A stretch of 64,000 nt of DNA from an uncultured Dokdonia sp. (GTDB taxonomy: Bacteria > Bacteroidota > Bacteroidia > Flavobacteriales > Flavobacteriaceae): contig CANNDF010000006.1 of the NCBI GenBank assembly GCA_947503305.1, positions 62,001 to 126,000 on the forward strand, given 5' to 3'. Below the pieces are notes generated by a model. It saw only the letters and a list, made by a program, of their open reading frames with translations. It did no database searches and was not told where the DNA came from. Within the stretch, counting starts at the first letter, position 1, and each line of letters starts with the position of its first letter. Of this stretch, positions 45,766 to 55,652 are shown piece by piece. Both the position numbers and the translations under genes were made by a program.

Positions 45766-46201
45766 ACGTTTAAATGTAAATGGTTAAAAATTTTAGTTTA
45801 AAAAAATAAGAAAAGGCACATCTACTTGATTTCTAGAATCTAAATAATGTAATGCCTTCACCTATAACTAAATGTAAAATATCTACAGGTAAAAAAGAAA
45901 AAAGAGGGAGGTAATGTAATATTCGGGAGATATAAGGGTATAACTACCCCTTTTTGTGTAATAAACGGATTTTTAACACCTCATAATTCTGTTCATTTTA
46001 GTATTTACTCACTTAATTTAAGACCCTAAAAAGCGAGTATAGGGTCCATTAGTCATTAAAAGTATGAACTTATATAGAGCATTGTTTCGGATTTATATAG
46101 TAAACGGGTAATTAAAATAAACGATTTGTTTTTTGCAAAAGCGTACTCATATAACCTCCTCTTTCAGAAGAATTGAGCATAGTATAGAGAGGTCTCTTTA
46201 C
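45766..46201. other. Intergenic region with right 58-bp repeat and a decayed palindrome
   Basis: No gene was seen in 436 bp. It holds the right copy of the 58-bp repeat (45907-45965) and TTTTGCAAAAGCGTAC (46131-46146), a decayed copy of the dispersed palindrome at the end of the SusC operon. Confidence 0.55.
45907..45965 (-). repeat. 58-bp repeat, right copy, inverted
   Basis: The reverse complement matches 42851-42908 with a shared 27-bp block and a shared 14-bp block. It lies upstream of the minus-strand lipoprotein gene, so either the pair is a regulatory leader used twice or it forms the ends of a 3.1-kb insertion. Confidence 0.7.
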
Positions 46202-46771
46202 TTATTTCAACCTAATTTTAAGATGTTGTACCAATCCATCTATAGTAGTTCTTGAAAATAGTGCCCCTGTGAGTCTATTCTTTTCAGGATGTATAGAGAA
46301 GTTACGAGCACTTGTAAAATCTGCTTTTTGGAGTTGAGTGTTTTCAAAAATAGCACCTTTGAGGTTACACTCAGAAAAAATAGCATTGGTAAGGGTACTT
46401 TCTGTAAAGTCTGTTTCTTTTAGGGAGCAATCTTTAAAATGGGTATTAGATAAGTTGAGTTGGAAGCAATTTGCCAGATCCAGGATACAGTTAGTAAAGT
46501 TTATAGAAAGCATAAAGTCATTACTGCTACTAAGATCAACACCTGTCATTTTACAATTTGTAAATGTTATCTGGTTTAATGTGGTCCCTCCAAATCGGGT
46601 ATTCGTAAAGTTACAATCTTCAAAATCACATTCCAGAAATGTATAGTTAGATAAATGTTTTTCTGAGAAATTACAATGAATAAACCGGCATTGATCATAC
46701 TCGCCAGAAGGAAGTTTTTCTATTGTAAAATCAATGTCTGTATAAATTTGATCTTGAAAAAAAGCAGACAT
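46202..46771 (-). CDS. Pentapeptide-repeat protein (Qnr/McbG-like)
   Basis: The 189-residue product is built of pentapeptide repeats with central Phe or Leu (CRFIH, CNFSE, CDFED, CNFTN, CSLKE, TDFTE, CNLKG, ADFTS), which fold as a right-handed quadrilateral helix. Qnr and McbG proteins with this fold mimic DNA and protect DNA gyrase. No signal peptide is present. The gene is the last of the SusC operon, 8 bp after a GyrI-like gene, the other fold known to modulate gyrase. A gyrase role is plausible but many pentapeptide proteins have other jobs. Confidence 0.88.
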   Translation of the reverse strand: MSAFFQDQIYTDIDFTIEKLPSGEYDQCRFIHCNFSEKHLSNYTFLECDFEDCNFTNTRFGGTTLNQITFTNCKMTGVDLSSSNDFMLSINFTNCILDLANCFQLNLSNTHFKDCSLKETDFTESTLTNAIFSECNLKGAIFENTQLQKADFTSARNFSIHPEKNRLTGALFSRTTIDGLVQHLKIRLK

Positions 46772-46779
46772 TATATAGG

Positions 46780-47670
46780 TTATTCTTTTATAGGTAAGAA
46801 AATCTCTGCTTTCCAGTTCATCTCATTTCCTCCCATATTAGGATTATTATAAAATACTTCTATAGGTGTAAGATCTACGTCTATATGATTTTTATCTGCA
46901 TATTCTTTGAGAGCATACCAAGCTCTGTCTGAGGTGATATAATTACCATTATAGGTAGCTTTTATGGCGTTGCGTTCTAGATATCTTTTATACTTAATTT
47001 CTGGATGTTGAGGTAAGTGATCTGGACGTTTGATAGGGAAGCAAAAATTGTACTCTATACTATCTTTAATAGCATCCCATTTTGTAATTTCTACAAAAGG
47101 AGTTCCGTTAAGTTCTACATCGCCTTTCAACATAATTTGAGTAAGAAGGGAATAATTGCGCATCATCCCTTTTGCCTTTTCTATCTGCAATCCTTTTAAA
47201 GGGGTATAAGCGACAAAAGTTGCACGGGTAGTACTTTCTCCATTAATAGTAACCTTGAATTTTTCTAGATGGCTATTGAGTAGATCAAAAAATTCTTTGG
47301 CTGTTGTTTCTGATCGTTTTTCAAAGTTGGTTTTTGAAAAAGGAATTGCTAGCTTATTAGCTAGGCTATTTTCTAGATCTTTTATATATACTTTTACGCT
47401 GGAGATAGAGTCATTTACAGGACTTAATTTCCAGGTATAGATATGTGTAGAATCTCCAAAAGTAAATTGTTGTTGGATTTCATCCAGTCTACTTTTGTCA
47501 ATGATTTGTGTATTCTCTAAGGAGGAATTCCACGATTTAATAGATTGATTGATGGTCCCTACGGTAGTTTTTGCATTAAAGCGAACTACATAATCATAGG
47601 GTTTTATAAATAGATACCATGCAATTACTGCGATGACAATAAACGCAAGTATAGCAACAATTTTTTTCAT
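46780..47670 (-). CDS. GyrI-like protein with N-terminal membrane anchor
   Basis: The 296-residue product has an N-terminal hydrophobic segment (KKIVAILAFIVIAVIAWYLF), an SRPBCC-like region over about 30-140 (IKSWNSSLENTQ...FTFGDSTHIYTWKLSP) and a C-terminal GyrI/AraC effector-binding domain over about 145-296 (GDVELNGTPFVEITKWD, TPIEVFYNNPNMGGNEMNWKAEIFLPI). The latter normally binds small hydrophobic or drug-like molecules. It lies 7 bp after the haloperoxidase-like gene and 8 bp before the pentapeptide gene, which argues for one transcript. Confidence 0.85.
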   Translation of the reverse strand: MKKIVAILAFIVIAVIAWYLFIKPYDYVVRFNAKTTVGTINQSIKSWNSSLENTQIIDKSRLDEIQQQFTFGDSTHIYTWKLSPVNDSISSVKVYIKDLENSLANKLAIPFSKTNFEKRSETTAKEFFDLLNSHLEKFKVTINGESTTRATFVAYTPLKGLQIEKAKGMMRNYSLLTQIMLKGDVELNGTPFVEITKWDAIKDSIEYNFCFPIKRPDHLPQHPEIKYKRYLERNAIKATYNGNYITSDRAWYALKEYADKNHIDVDLTPIEVFYNNPNMGGNEMNWKAEIFLPIKE

Positions 47671-47677
47671 AAAACCT

Positions 47678-49039
47678 TTAATTAGACGTCTGGGTAGCAG
47701 TCGTATTTTCGAATTTAATTTTTTGATTTACAAATTGTCCTAAGGCTCTTCCCTGGTCAAGACCATTATCTACAGCAGCTCTGTAATGGATACCTCCGTA
47801 GAGTCTACTTACCGCAGCTTCATCGGCAGCTTTTCTAAAAGATTCAAAACTGCGAACAGGAATTCCATAAGGTAACTCTGTATCGTCATCAAAAGCAAAC
47901 CCTTCTCCAAAGATATCGGTCAATGCTTCTGAAGCTGCGCCAGAAACTACAGAATGGCCACTTACGTATTCTGGAAATGGAGGGGTCTGTAAGATAGGCT
48001 CCCAGGCATCATTAAAATGCTCATTGATCAATGTTTCTGGCCGTATTAAATTACTTCGGTATTTCTCGTCCCAACAGCTTATAAAAGCATCTGCAATGGC
48101 CAGTGATGTTTTGGTATACGTATGCATGGTTTGCATAACATCATAGTTGGCTTTTCGGGAAGCTATTTTTGAAATTCCAATCCAATGTGCTCCAGGGGTA
48201 ATCTTTTTTGTTGCAAACATTAAATGCCCCCGAGTTACAGATACATAAGGATTACAATCCCAAAATTGAGCAATGGCAATTTCTTCGGCAGTGTCTCCTT
48301 TTTCTGTAATAGCCTCACTAAGATCGTATACTTCTTTAAGTTCTTTATAGAATACAGATTCTTTATCTAAAGAAAATGCCGGAGGTGGGACAGGTTTAAA
48401 TTGTGCCGCAGAGTCAATCACAAATGGCCGTATTTTATTCCAGTGAGGCTCTATACCATCCATATAAGCAGGAGGTGTAGGTTGCCATCTCGATGGATCA
48501 TCATAGGCAATTGTAAATTTAGGAAATGTACGTGTTTGCTTATACATATCTTTATCCATCCAGTCTGCAATATGTTGTGCTACTGTTAAGCCATACGTTT
48601 TTGATGCCTCTAGCTCTTTTTTATTTGTAGTACTCCATAATTGATAGAGGCTATCGCGATAGGTTGTGATTTTTTCTTCTGAGAATATAAGACGTCTACT
48701 TAAATCTATATGCGCAACTAGTGCAGCTAGGTCATAATTAATGTTTTCAGTTACTGCTGGAGTAGGGATGTCTGTAAGATCTGTAATTTGTCCAGCTAGT
48801 GAATTGAATTCTGGAGATTGACTTGCCAAAATTTCATAAGCCGCAACATTAGGATAGGCATAGATTCTACTCGCTACTGGAGGCGAGAAAATATCATGAA
48901 TCATTACTTGTGTTACCTTATCTACAGATTCATGAAAATTATCTGTAGTAATGACAATAGGCTCTGATGTATCTGCGCAAGAGGCACATATACTTAATAG
49001 GATCAATGTTCCAAAATAGTGGGATATTATTTTATTCAT
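47678..49039 (-). CDS. Vanadium haloperoxidase/PAP2-like lipoprotein
   Basis: The start at 49039 gives MNKIISHYFGTLILLSICASCADT, a lipoprotein signal (Cys21); the frame is open 42 bp more upstream but that adds polar residues before the signal. The 453-residue product shows the PAP2/vanadium-haloperoxidase phosphate or vanadate pocket: KYRSNLIRPETL, FPEYVSGHSVVSG and SRLYGGIHYRAAVDNG hold the Lys, Arg, Gly-His, Arg and His ligands. It could be a phosphatase or a haloperoxidase; sequence alone does not decide. It overlaps the third ASPIC gene by 8 bp and precedes the GyrI-like gene by 7 bp. Confidence 0.88.
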   Translation of the reverse strand: MNKIISHYFGTLILLSICASCADTSEPIVITTDNFHESVDKVTQVMIHDIFSPPVASRIYAYPNVAAYEILASQSPEFNSLAGQITDLTDIPTPAVTENINYDLAALVAHIDLSRRLIFSEEKITTYRDSLYQLWSTTNKKELEASKTYGLTVAQHIADWMDKDMYKQTRTFPKFTIAYDDPSRWQPTPPAYMDGIEPHWNKIRPFVIDSAAQFKPVPPPAFSLDKESVFYKELKEVYDLSEAITEKGDTAEEIAIAQFWDCNPYVSVTRGHLMFATKKITPGAHWIGISKIASRKANYDVMQTMHTYTKTSLAIADAFISCWDEKYRSNLIRPETLINEHFNDAWEPILQTPPFPEYVSGHSVVSGAASEALTDIFGEGFAFDDDTELPYGIPVRSFESFRKAADEAAVSRLYGGIHYRAAVDNGLDQGRALGQFVNQKIKFENTTATQTSN

Positions 49040-52000
49040 GGGACTCATTTTTTTGTAATTCGTAAACATGTGCTGTATCATTATTATACGTTACCAGAAG
49101 GTACGTTTTTTTATCAATTTGTATTGTATTAAGATGTCTAGTAGATTTTTGGGCAAGATCTAATCCAAGTTGATGACCTAGTATAACCGTTCCGTCTGCT
49201 TCTAGCATAGCGCCAGAAAAAGAATCCAATCGACCATGATATGGTTTTACACCAAAATAGTTGCCTGCCATTAAAAGCTCTTCTTGACCATCGCTGTCAA
49301 AATCATAGGTAGTAAAAGCCATAATAGGGGAGAGTTGTAGGCTTTCGCCAAAAGGGATAAATGTAAACTGTCCTCCTTCATTTTTAAGATAGCCAGAGGT
49401 AAGGGTATGTACTTTTAATAGATCACTTTTTGCTAAGGCTTTTTTGCCAAAAATTGCTTCTACCGTTTGTCCTCCAAAACTTTTATACGTATTGTATTTT
49501 TTATGAAGGTACGTCATTTGAGATGCAAGCTCATCAAGTCCTAAAATAGGATAATATTCTCCTTCTTTTTGAGTAGCAACGATTGTTTCTGATTGTCCAT
49601 TATCATCAAAATCATCAAGATACATATGCATAGGAGCGTCTGATGTAGCATAAAATTTACTATTTTCTCCCCAGTTTCCTAAGATATAGTCCATATCTCC
49701 ATCATTGTCTATATCAAAAGGCTGGATCGCTTGCCATAACCCATTGAGAGATTCATTATATACTGTGACCTTATCAAGTTTTCCGTTTGTGTTTTTATAA
49801 AATACAGGAGCCATCCATTCTCCTATAACAATAAGGTCTTTAATACCATCCCCTGTAAAGTCACTCCATACAGCATCTGTAAGCATTCCTACGGCATCAA
49901 AAGTATTGCTTGTATCTATACGAAGAGTACCATTTTCATTTTTCAGAAGTAACGACTGAGAGGGTTTTCCAAAATTATTGGTAATTGCCTGATTTCCTAC
50001 AAATAGGTCTAAATCTCCATCTCCATCATAATCATACGTTGCCAGAGTAGCTGCATTTTGAAAACTGTCTTCCAATTCTTGTTTTGTATAGGTAGTGTCT
50101 TGGGCTGTAAAATATTGATCCCGTAGCGCTCTAGCTTTGTTATAAAAATCAGTACCTCCAGTGCCCACAAAAAGATCATTGCGATTATCATTAGTAAAAT
50201 CTGCAAGGGTGGCTACAACATCTTCTGTCACTGCATTTTTTGTAAGTGCAGGATATAGCGCTTCTTTAAAACCAGCACTGTCTTGTAGATATACTTTTGA
50301 CGGAACAAACTTAGAACTGCCAAAATAAATATCGTCTTTTTTGTCTCCATTAATATCTCCTATAGCTACTGCAGGCCCTCTATCCGAAACCTGATAGGGA
50401 ATTAATTTCTGACGATTAAAATCAATGTATCGATCTTCAGTATGGGTGTAATCAATCCCTAAATTATTTGTTACTCTCGTAAATAATGTACGGTTTTTGG
50501 GGATTAACATATTGTAGTCAAAAGGTGTATTTCCTTCTGGAGAGATCGTAAGTGTTTGATTAACTTTTACATCTTTTAGAACTTGTGAGGTGTGATCAGG
50601 CCAGACAATACGTAAAGAATCTATGTTTTGTGAAGCCCCATACCCAAAATGGATAATAGGCTCTGAAGATGCTTGAAACCCTCTTACGGTATACAATTCC
50701 TTATATTGTAGTTGTCCTTGGTGATATGAGAACACCTTGGTTCCTATTCCTAGAGAATTAGGTTTTGTATAATCAAAACGAAGCTTTAAAAAAGCAGCTT
50801 TGGTATCTGTCGTATTTTTATAGACTTGAGGCGTTGTATTTATATTGTTTGTAATAATATCGAGGTCTCCGTCATTATCAAAATCGGCAATAGCAGTTGC
50901 ACCAGATATTAGTGTGTCTTTACGAGTCCAATTTCCAGAGAGGTCTTCAAAACTCAAAGCGCCATTCCCTTTATAGATATAGTTATGTGTATTGCCTTTA
51001 GGCATTAATTCTAGTGCTTTTTGATCGATAAGCTTCGTATTGTTTATTTTGTTTCGGATTTGATCACTAGAAACAAACTTGATATAATCCAAATCATTAG
51101 GTCGTTTTGGGATACCATTAGAAATAAAAAGATCTTGTTTACTGTCTTGATCAAAATCTGCAAATAGTGCACTCCAACTCCAATCTGTAGCTGCAATTCC
51201 ACTAAATAAAGCACTTTCCTGATACGTATATCCGGGTTGATTTATATACAGCATATTCCTTGTAAACTGGTAATGATATCCAAAACGTTCAATACGTAAT
51301 TTCTGGGTTTGAATATTATCATCTCCTTCAGAAGATTTTAGAACTTTCTCATCTTGAGGGAGCATATCTAATGAGATAAGATCTGGCCAACCGTCACCAT
51401 TAATGTCTGCAGCGTCATTACCCATAGAAAATCGTGAGGTATGGCCGAAGTAATCTTTTAAGCTTTCGCGAAAGCTACCATCGCCATTATTTATATAATA
51501 ATAATCATCTTCATGAAAGTCATTACCTATATAGATATCTGGCCAGCCATCCTGATTAAAATCTGTAACTGTAATTCCCAGTCCATAGCTATTAATCCCT
51601 CCATAAATTCCTGCTTCTTCACTTACATCTACAAAGGTGTTTCCGTCATTACGCATGAGTTTATCACCTGTTTCATAATTACGTTTATAGCGTAAGGATG
51701 CTTTTCCAAAAGATTCCTGAGTATGAACGGCATGGTTTAAAATATAAATATCCAAATCTCCATCTTGATCATAATCCAAAAATGCGGCATTAGAACTATA
51801 AGTATCTATATCTAGCCCATATTTTTGAGCGCTTTCTGTAAAGGTGGTATCCCCATTATTGATATAAAGTTCATTATAACCATCAAATCCATTGATGCCT
51901 ACTACAGCACATACATAGATGTCCAAAAGCCCATCCCCATTTACATCTCCCATAACGGCTCCAGTATTCCAGGTGCTGTTTCCTGAGACTCCAGCAGTAT

Positions 52001-52298
52001 CTGTTATGTCTTCAAACTTGAGATTTCCTTTGTTGAGGTAAAGTTTGTTTTTTACCTGATTTCCAGAAATAAAAATATCAGGGAGTGTATCTCCATTAAT
52101 ATCACCTACGGCTAGACCACCTCCATTATAGAAATAGAGATAATCTATAATATTAAAATCATCACTTTCTGTGAGTTGGTTGACAAACGTGAGTCCGGTA
52201 TCGCTGGCTGGAGGGTTTTTAAAAAGCGTATCCTTTTCTGCACATGCAACTAGTAAAAAAAGAAAAGTAATAAATGCTATTTTCTTAATTACTGCCAT
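49032..52298 (-). CDS. FG-GAP/ASPIC-UnbV repeat lipoprotein, paralogue 3
   Basis: The 1,088-residue product is a lipoprotein (FLFLLVACAEK, Cys19). It is built of FG-GAP/VCBS-type repeats with calcium-binding loops such as DINGDTLPD, DVNGDGLLD, DYDQDGDLD, DFNQDGWPD, DFDNDGDLD and DYDGDGDLD, which form beta-propellers. An ASPIC/UnbV domain lies near residues 490-570 (DSLRIVWPDHTSQVLKDVKVNQTL). A copy of the dispersed palindrome is read as SFRESL near residue 275. It overlaps the preceding paralogue by 14 bp. It is presumably an outer-membrane or surface protein; no catalytic site is seen and the ligand is unknown. Confidence 0.9.
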   Translation of the reverse strand: MAVIKKIAFITFLFLLVACAEKDTLFKNPPASDTGLTFVNQLTESDDFNIIDYLYFYNGGGLAVGDINGDTLPDIFISGNQVKNKLYLNKGNLKFEDITDTAGVSGNSTWNTGAVMGDVNGDGLLDIYVCAVVGINGFDGYNELYINNGDTTFTESAQKYGLDIDTYSSNAAFLDYDQDGDLDIYILNHAVHTQESFGKASLRYKRNYETGDKLMRNDGNTFVDVSEEAGIYGGINSYGLGITVTDFNQDGWPDIYIGNDFHEDDYYYINNGDGSFRESLKDYFGHTSRFSMGNDAADINGDGWPDLISLDMLPQDEKVLKSSEGDDNIQTQKLRIERFGYHYQFTRNMLYINQPGYTYQESALFSGIAATDWSWSALFADFDQDSKQDLFISNGIPKRPNDLDYIKFVSSDQIRNKINNTKLIDQKALELMPKGNTHNYIYKGNGALSFEDLSGNWTRKDTLISGATAIADFDNDGDLDIITNNINTTPQVYKNTTDTKAAFLKLRFDYTKPNSLGIGTKVFSYHQGQLQYKELYTVRGFQASSEPIIHFGYGASQNIDSLRIVWPDHTSQVLKDVKVNQTLTISPEGNTPFDYNMLIPKNRTLFTRVTNNLGIDYTHTEDRYIDFNRQKLIPYQVSDRGPAVAIGDINGDKKDDIYFGSSKFVPSKVYLQDSAGFKEALYPALTKNAVTEDVVATLADFTNDNRNDLFVGTGGTDFYNKARALRDQYFTAQDTTYTKQELEDSFQNAATLATYDYDGDGDLDLFVGNQAITNNFGKPSQSLLLKNENGTLRIDTSNTFDAVGMLTDAVWSDFTGDGIKDLIVIGEWMAPVFYKNTNGKLDKVTVYNESLNGLWQAIQPFDIDNDGDMDYILGNWGENSKFYATSDAPMHMYLDDFDDNGQSETIVATQKEGEYYPILGLDELASQMTYLHKKYNTYKSFGGQTVEAIFGKKALAKSDLLKVHTLTSGYLKNEGGQFTFIPFGESLQLSPIMAFTTYDFDSDGQEELLMAGNYFGVKPYHGRLDSFSGAMLEADGTVILGHQLGLDLAQKSTRHLNTIQIDKKTYLLVTYNNDTAHVYELQKNESHE
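51461..51476. repeat. Dispersed palindrome copy 7 (in paralogue 3)
   Basis: AGCTTTCGCGAAAGCT, 16-bp perfect, inside the FG-GAP/ASPIC gene; on the coding strand it is read as Ser-Phe-Arg-Glu-Ser-Leu. Confidence 0.8.
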
Positions 52299-55200
52299 TG
52301 TAAACCTTTGGTTTTTGATTATTGATCGCTGCGATAATATACGTTTTCCCAGCCTTGTCTTTAAAAGTAGCTATGTGTTTTACTTCATCACGTACTTCAA
52401 AACCACTAGTGCTATAATCTTGCCATTCAAATCCTAATTTCCCGTCTCCTAATAATACATTACCACTACTAGCATCTAGCTGTGAGTATTGAGGTTTAAA
52501 TTCAAAATTATTGCCGGCCATGATAAGATCTATATTCCCATCGTTGTTTACATCTGTACAAGCAATACCACATACACATGATAATTGTACTCGTGTAGGA
52601 AGTTCTTGAGTTGAGAATTTTCCATTTCCTTCATTGATAGCAATGATAGAAGTAGAGGTTTGAACTTGTTTTACAATTGAATTGTCTAGAACTTCCTTTG
52701 AAAAAAGAGCATCTATAGATCGTTTTGCATAATCTGATGCTTTTATATTTTGCTTCTTGAGGGATACAAGTTGCCCTGTAAGCTCTTTCTTTTGATGGAT
52801 AGGGTAATCTTTTCCATCTTTTTGAAAAGTCGTAATCTGCTCAATGGTTCCGTTATTATCAAAATCATTGATATACATTTTCATTAACCCTCTGTCTTCT
52901 GGTTTGTAATGGATATTGGTTCCTTCATTACCCAATATCAAATCTAAGTCTCCGTCATTATCAAGATCTGACGCTTCTATCGTATTCCACCAGCCATATA
53001 GATTGTCTAAATCACTTTCCATTTTTGATAAACGTCTTCCAGAGTTTTTAAAAATTTTAGGTGTATCCCATTCTGAGGTAGTTATAAGATCCTTTTTCCC
53101 ATCTTTATCGATGTCAATCCAGATAGCATCGGTAATCATTCCTGCGTCTTTTACAGGATAGGCAAGACGTTCTGTAGCATCTACAAATTCTCCGCCCCCT
53201 TTGTTTTCTAAAAAGAGATGTTCTGGGTTTATTCCATATACCGCAATGACACTTCGAGACCCTATAAAGACATCAATATCTCCATCTTGATCAAAGTCAT
53301 AGGGTGCTACAACAGACATATTTTGAAATACAGATGGTAAGGGAGATGTACTTTTTGTAAAGTTGCCTTTTCCGTTATTGATATATAGTCGTGGTCTATA
53401 GTCATTTTTTTTGTCTACCTGATTCCCTCCAGATGCTACTAAAAGATCCAAATCTTCATCCCCGTCTGCATCAAAGAATGCAGCTGCCACATCTTCGTAA
53501 TTTGCATCTGTTTCAAAAATAGATTGTGGACTCGTAGTTAGTTTACCATTACCGCTATGTAAATAGAGATTTGCTGCTTGTCCTTTAGCACCCCCTATAA
53601 AAATATCTTCATGCCCATCACCATTTATATCTCCTACAGCTAGTGATGGTCCTTCTTCAGATAGTTTTTTGGAGATTAAGCCTTCGTAATCAAAATCGTT
53701 ATACTCATTTTCTTTATGTGATATGAGTGACGTATTAGATACTTCATTGAGCAATTGCTTTATTTTTTTAGGTTTTGGAATGGTATAGGTAGTTACTGCA
53801 TCCGAAAGTTTTAAAGTTAGTGTTTGATTAACGTTTAGATTTTCAAATTTTTGAGTTTGTTCATTAGGCCAGATAACACGTAATGAATCTATTTTCTGAG
53901 TATCTCCCAGTCCAATAGTCATTCCGTATTCCATAGAAGATTGGAATCCTCTAGAGGGAATTAATTCTTGTAAAACGGTATTCTCCCCATGGTATAAACG
54001 TACGGTTGTCCCAACGGCAAATGGATTTTTTGTATCTCCTTCAAAGTTTAATTTAATGTAGTTATGATCCCCATCTGCAGGGGTATTATTTCTATAGACA
54101 AAGGCATCCATATTAACATTGTTAACCACAAAATCCAAGTCTCCATCATTATCCAAATCCCCGTAGGCAGCTCCATTGGACATGCTCAGAATTTCTAGTC
54201 CCCAATCTGCAGATGCATTTGAAAAAGTAATATCTTTCTGGTTATGATATGCATAGTTGGATAATGGTTTAACAGGCATTTTATTTATAATAGAATCCAC
54301 TGCTCTTGTACGTCCGGTTGTTCTGCTTTGAATAATTTCATTTGCAAAGAAATCTACAAAGTCTAGATCTGTAAGATCATGATTGATACCATTGGTTACA
54401 TAGATATCTCGATACCCATCATTATCCATATCAAAAACAAGCCCAGACCAACTCCAGTCTGTTGCCTCTACACCGCTATGGTATGCAACTTCTGAGAATG
54501 TGCCATTTCCATTATTGATTTGTAAAGTGTTTTGTATAAACTGTTGATAAAAGTCATTACGTTGTTTACGTTTATATACTGCATATCCATCAAACTCCAT
54601 TACAGATTTTACGCGCTCTTCACCATCAGGAAGCATATCTGTAATAAAAATGTCTTGTAATCCATCGTTATTTATATCGGAAATATCAATTCCCATCGCC
54701 GATAACGATAAGTGGGAAGTCCAGTTTTTTATTTCTTCTGTAAACGTACCGTCCTTTTGATTAATATAGAGGTAATCTCTTTCAAAGAAATCATTTGAGA
54801 CATAGATATCTGGATACAAATCATGATTTATATCTGTGACTAAAACTCCAAGTCCAAAGCCTATTAATGATCCATATATTCCTGCTTCTTGACTTACATC
54901 TGTAAAGGTATTTCCATCGTTACGCATTAATAAATCTCCAATACCTCGTAGATTATCATCTATATTTTCCCAGTCTTGTGCTCGTTTATCACGTTGTCCT
55001 TCATTACCTAATCGTGTAGCAGAAACATTACTATTATTAAGGATATACGCATCTAAATCCCCGTCTTTATCATAATCAAAAAACGTAGCATGTGTAGAAA
55101 AGCCTGTCGTAGCCAGATTCCATTCTTTTGCTTTTTCTGTAAATGTGAGATCTCCATTGTTGATATACAGATCGTTATCATGATTATCTGCCTCAAAATT

Positions 55201-55650
55201 CCCTGCATTACTTACATAGATGTCTAATAGTCCATCTGCATTTATATCTGCCATCGTAACTCCTGTAGACCATGGTTTGTTACCTTCTATTCCAGCTTTT
55301 TCTGAGATATCTTCAAATTTGAAATTGCCTTTATTTAGATACAATTTGTTCTTCCCCATATTTGCAGTAAGAAAAATATCCGAAAGGCCATCATTATTTA
55401 TATCTCCTATAGCTACGCCCCCACCATTATAAAAGTTGCGGTATTTAAATATGTTAAAGTCTTTTTGATTTTCTATTATATTTATAAAATCAACTCCCGT
55501 TTCTTCTTTTGGTAATAATGTAAAAAGGGTATTTTTTTGCTCTTCAGTGATGGGCTTTTTTTCACCTTTAGTTTCAGAAGTACATGCTACTATAGTTAGG
55601 ATGAAGAATAGTCCAAAAACGATTCGATATGTATGTGTAAACTGCATCAT
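52285..55650 (-). CDS. FG-GAP/ASPIC-UnbV repeat lipoprotein, paralogue 2
   Basis: The 1,121-residue product is a lipoprotein (FFILTIVACTSET, Cys23) of the same plan as its neighbours: NFYNGGGVAIGDINNDGLSDIF early on, many DxDxDG loops (DYDKDGDLD, DMDNDGYRD, DLDNDGDLD, DFDQDGDID), an ASPIC/UnbV segment DSLRVIWPNEQTQKFENLNVNQTL near 600 and further repeats to the C terminus. It starts 2 bp after the first paralogue gene stops and overlaps the third by 14 bp. Tight spacing suggests that the three are made together and perhaps form a complex. Confidence 0.9.
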   Translation of the reverse strand: MMQFTHTYRIVFGLFFILTIVACTSETKGEKKPITEEQKNTLFTLLPKEETGVDFINIIENQKDFNIFKYRNFYNGGGVAIGDINNDGLSDIFLTANMGKNKLYLNKGNFKFEDISEKAGIEGNKPWSTGVTMADINADGLLDIYVSNAGNFEADNHDNDLYINNGDLTFTEKAKEWNLATTGFSTHATFFDYDKDGDLDAYILNNSNVSATRLGNEGQRDKRAQDWENIDDNLRGIGDLLMRNDGNTFTDVSQEAGIYGSLIGFGLGVLVTDINHDLYPDIYVSNDFFERDYLYINQKDGTFTEEIKNWTSHLSLSAMGIDISDINNDGLQDIFITDMLPDGEERVKSVMEFDGYAVYKRKQRNDFYQQFIQNTLQINNGNGTFSEVAYHSGVEATDWSWSGLVFDMDNDGYRDIYVTNGINHDLTDLDFVDFFANEIIQSRTTGRTRAVDSIINKMPVKPLSNYAYHNQKDITFSNASADWGLEILSMSNGAAYGDLDNDGDLDFVVNNVNMDAFVYRNNTPADGDHNYIKLNFEGDTKNPFAVGTTVRLYHGENTVLQELIPSRGFQSSMEYGMTIGLGDTQKIDSLRVIWPNEQTQKFENLNVNQTLTLKLSDAVTTYTIPKPKKIKQLLNEVSNTSLISHKENEYNDFDYEGLISKKLSEEGPSLAVGDINGDGHEDIFIGGAKGQAANLYLHSGNGKLTTSPQSIFETDANYEDVAAAFFDADGDEDLDLLVASGGNQVDKKNDYRPRLYINNGKGNFTKSTSPLPSVFQNMSVVAPYDFDQDGDIDVFIGSRSVIAVYGINPEHLFLENKGGGEFVDATERLAYPVKDAGMITDAIWIDIDKDGKKDLITTSEWDTPKIFKNSGRRLSKMESDLDNLYGWWNTIEASDLDNDGDLDLILGNEGTNIHYKPEDRGLMKMYINDFDNNGTIEQITTFQKDGKDYPIHQKKELTGQLVSLKKQNIKASDYAKRSIDALFSKEVLDNSIVKQVQTSTSIIAINEGNGKFSTQELPTRVQLSCVCGIACTDVNNDGNIDLIMAGNNFEFKPQYSQLDASSGNVLLGDGKLGFEWQDYSTSGFEVRDEVKHIATFKDKAGKTYIIAAINNQKPKVYNGSN

Positions 55651-55652
55651 TA

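Noticed and set aside
49341-49354. GCTTTCGCCAAAAG as a palindrome copy in ASPIC paralogue 3
   Set aside because: The centre is not symmetrical and the residues (FGES) fit the repeat protein; the match is too weak to count.
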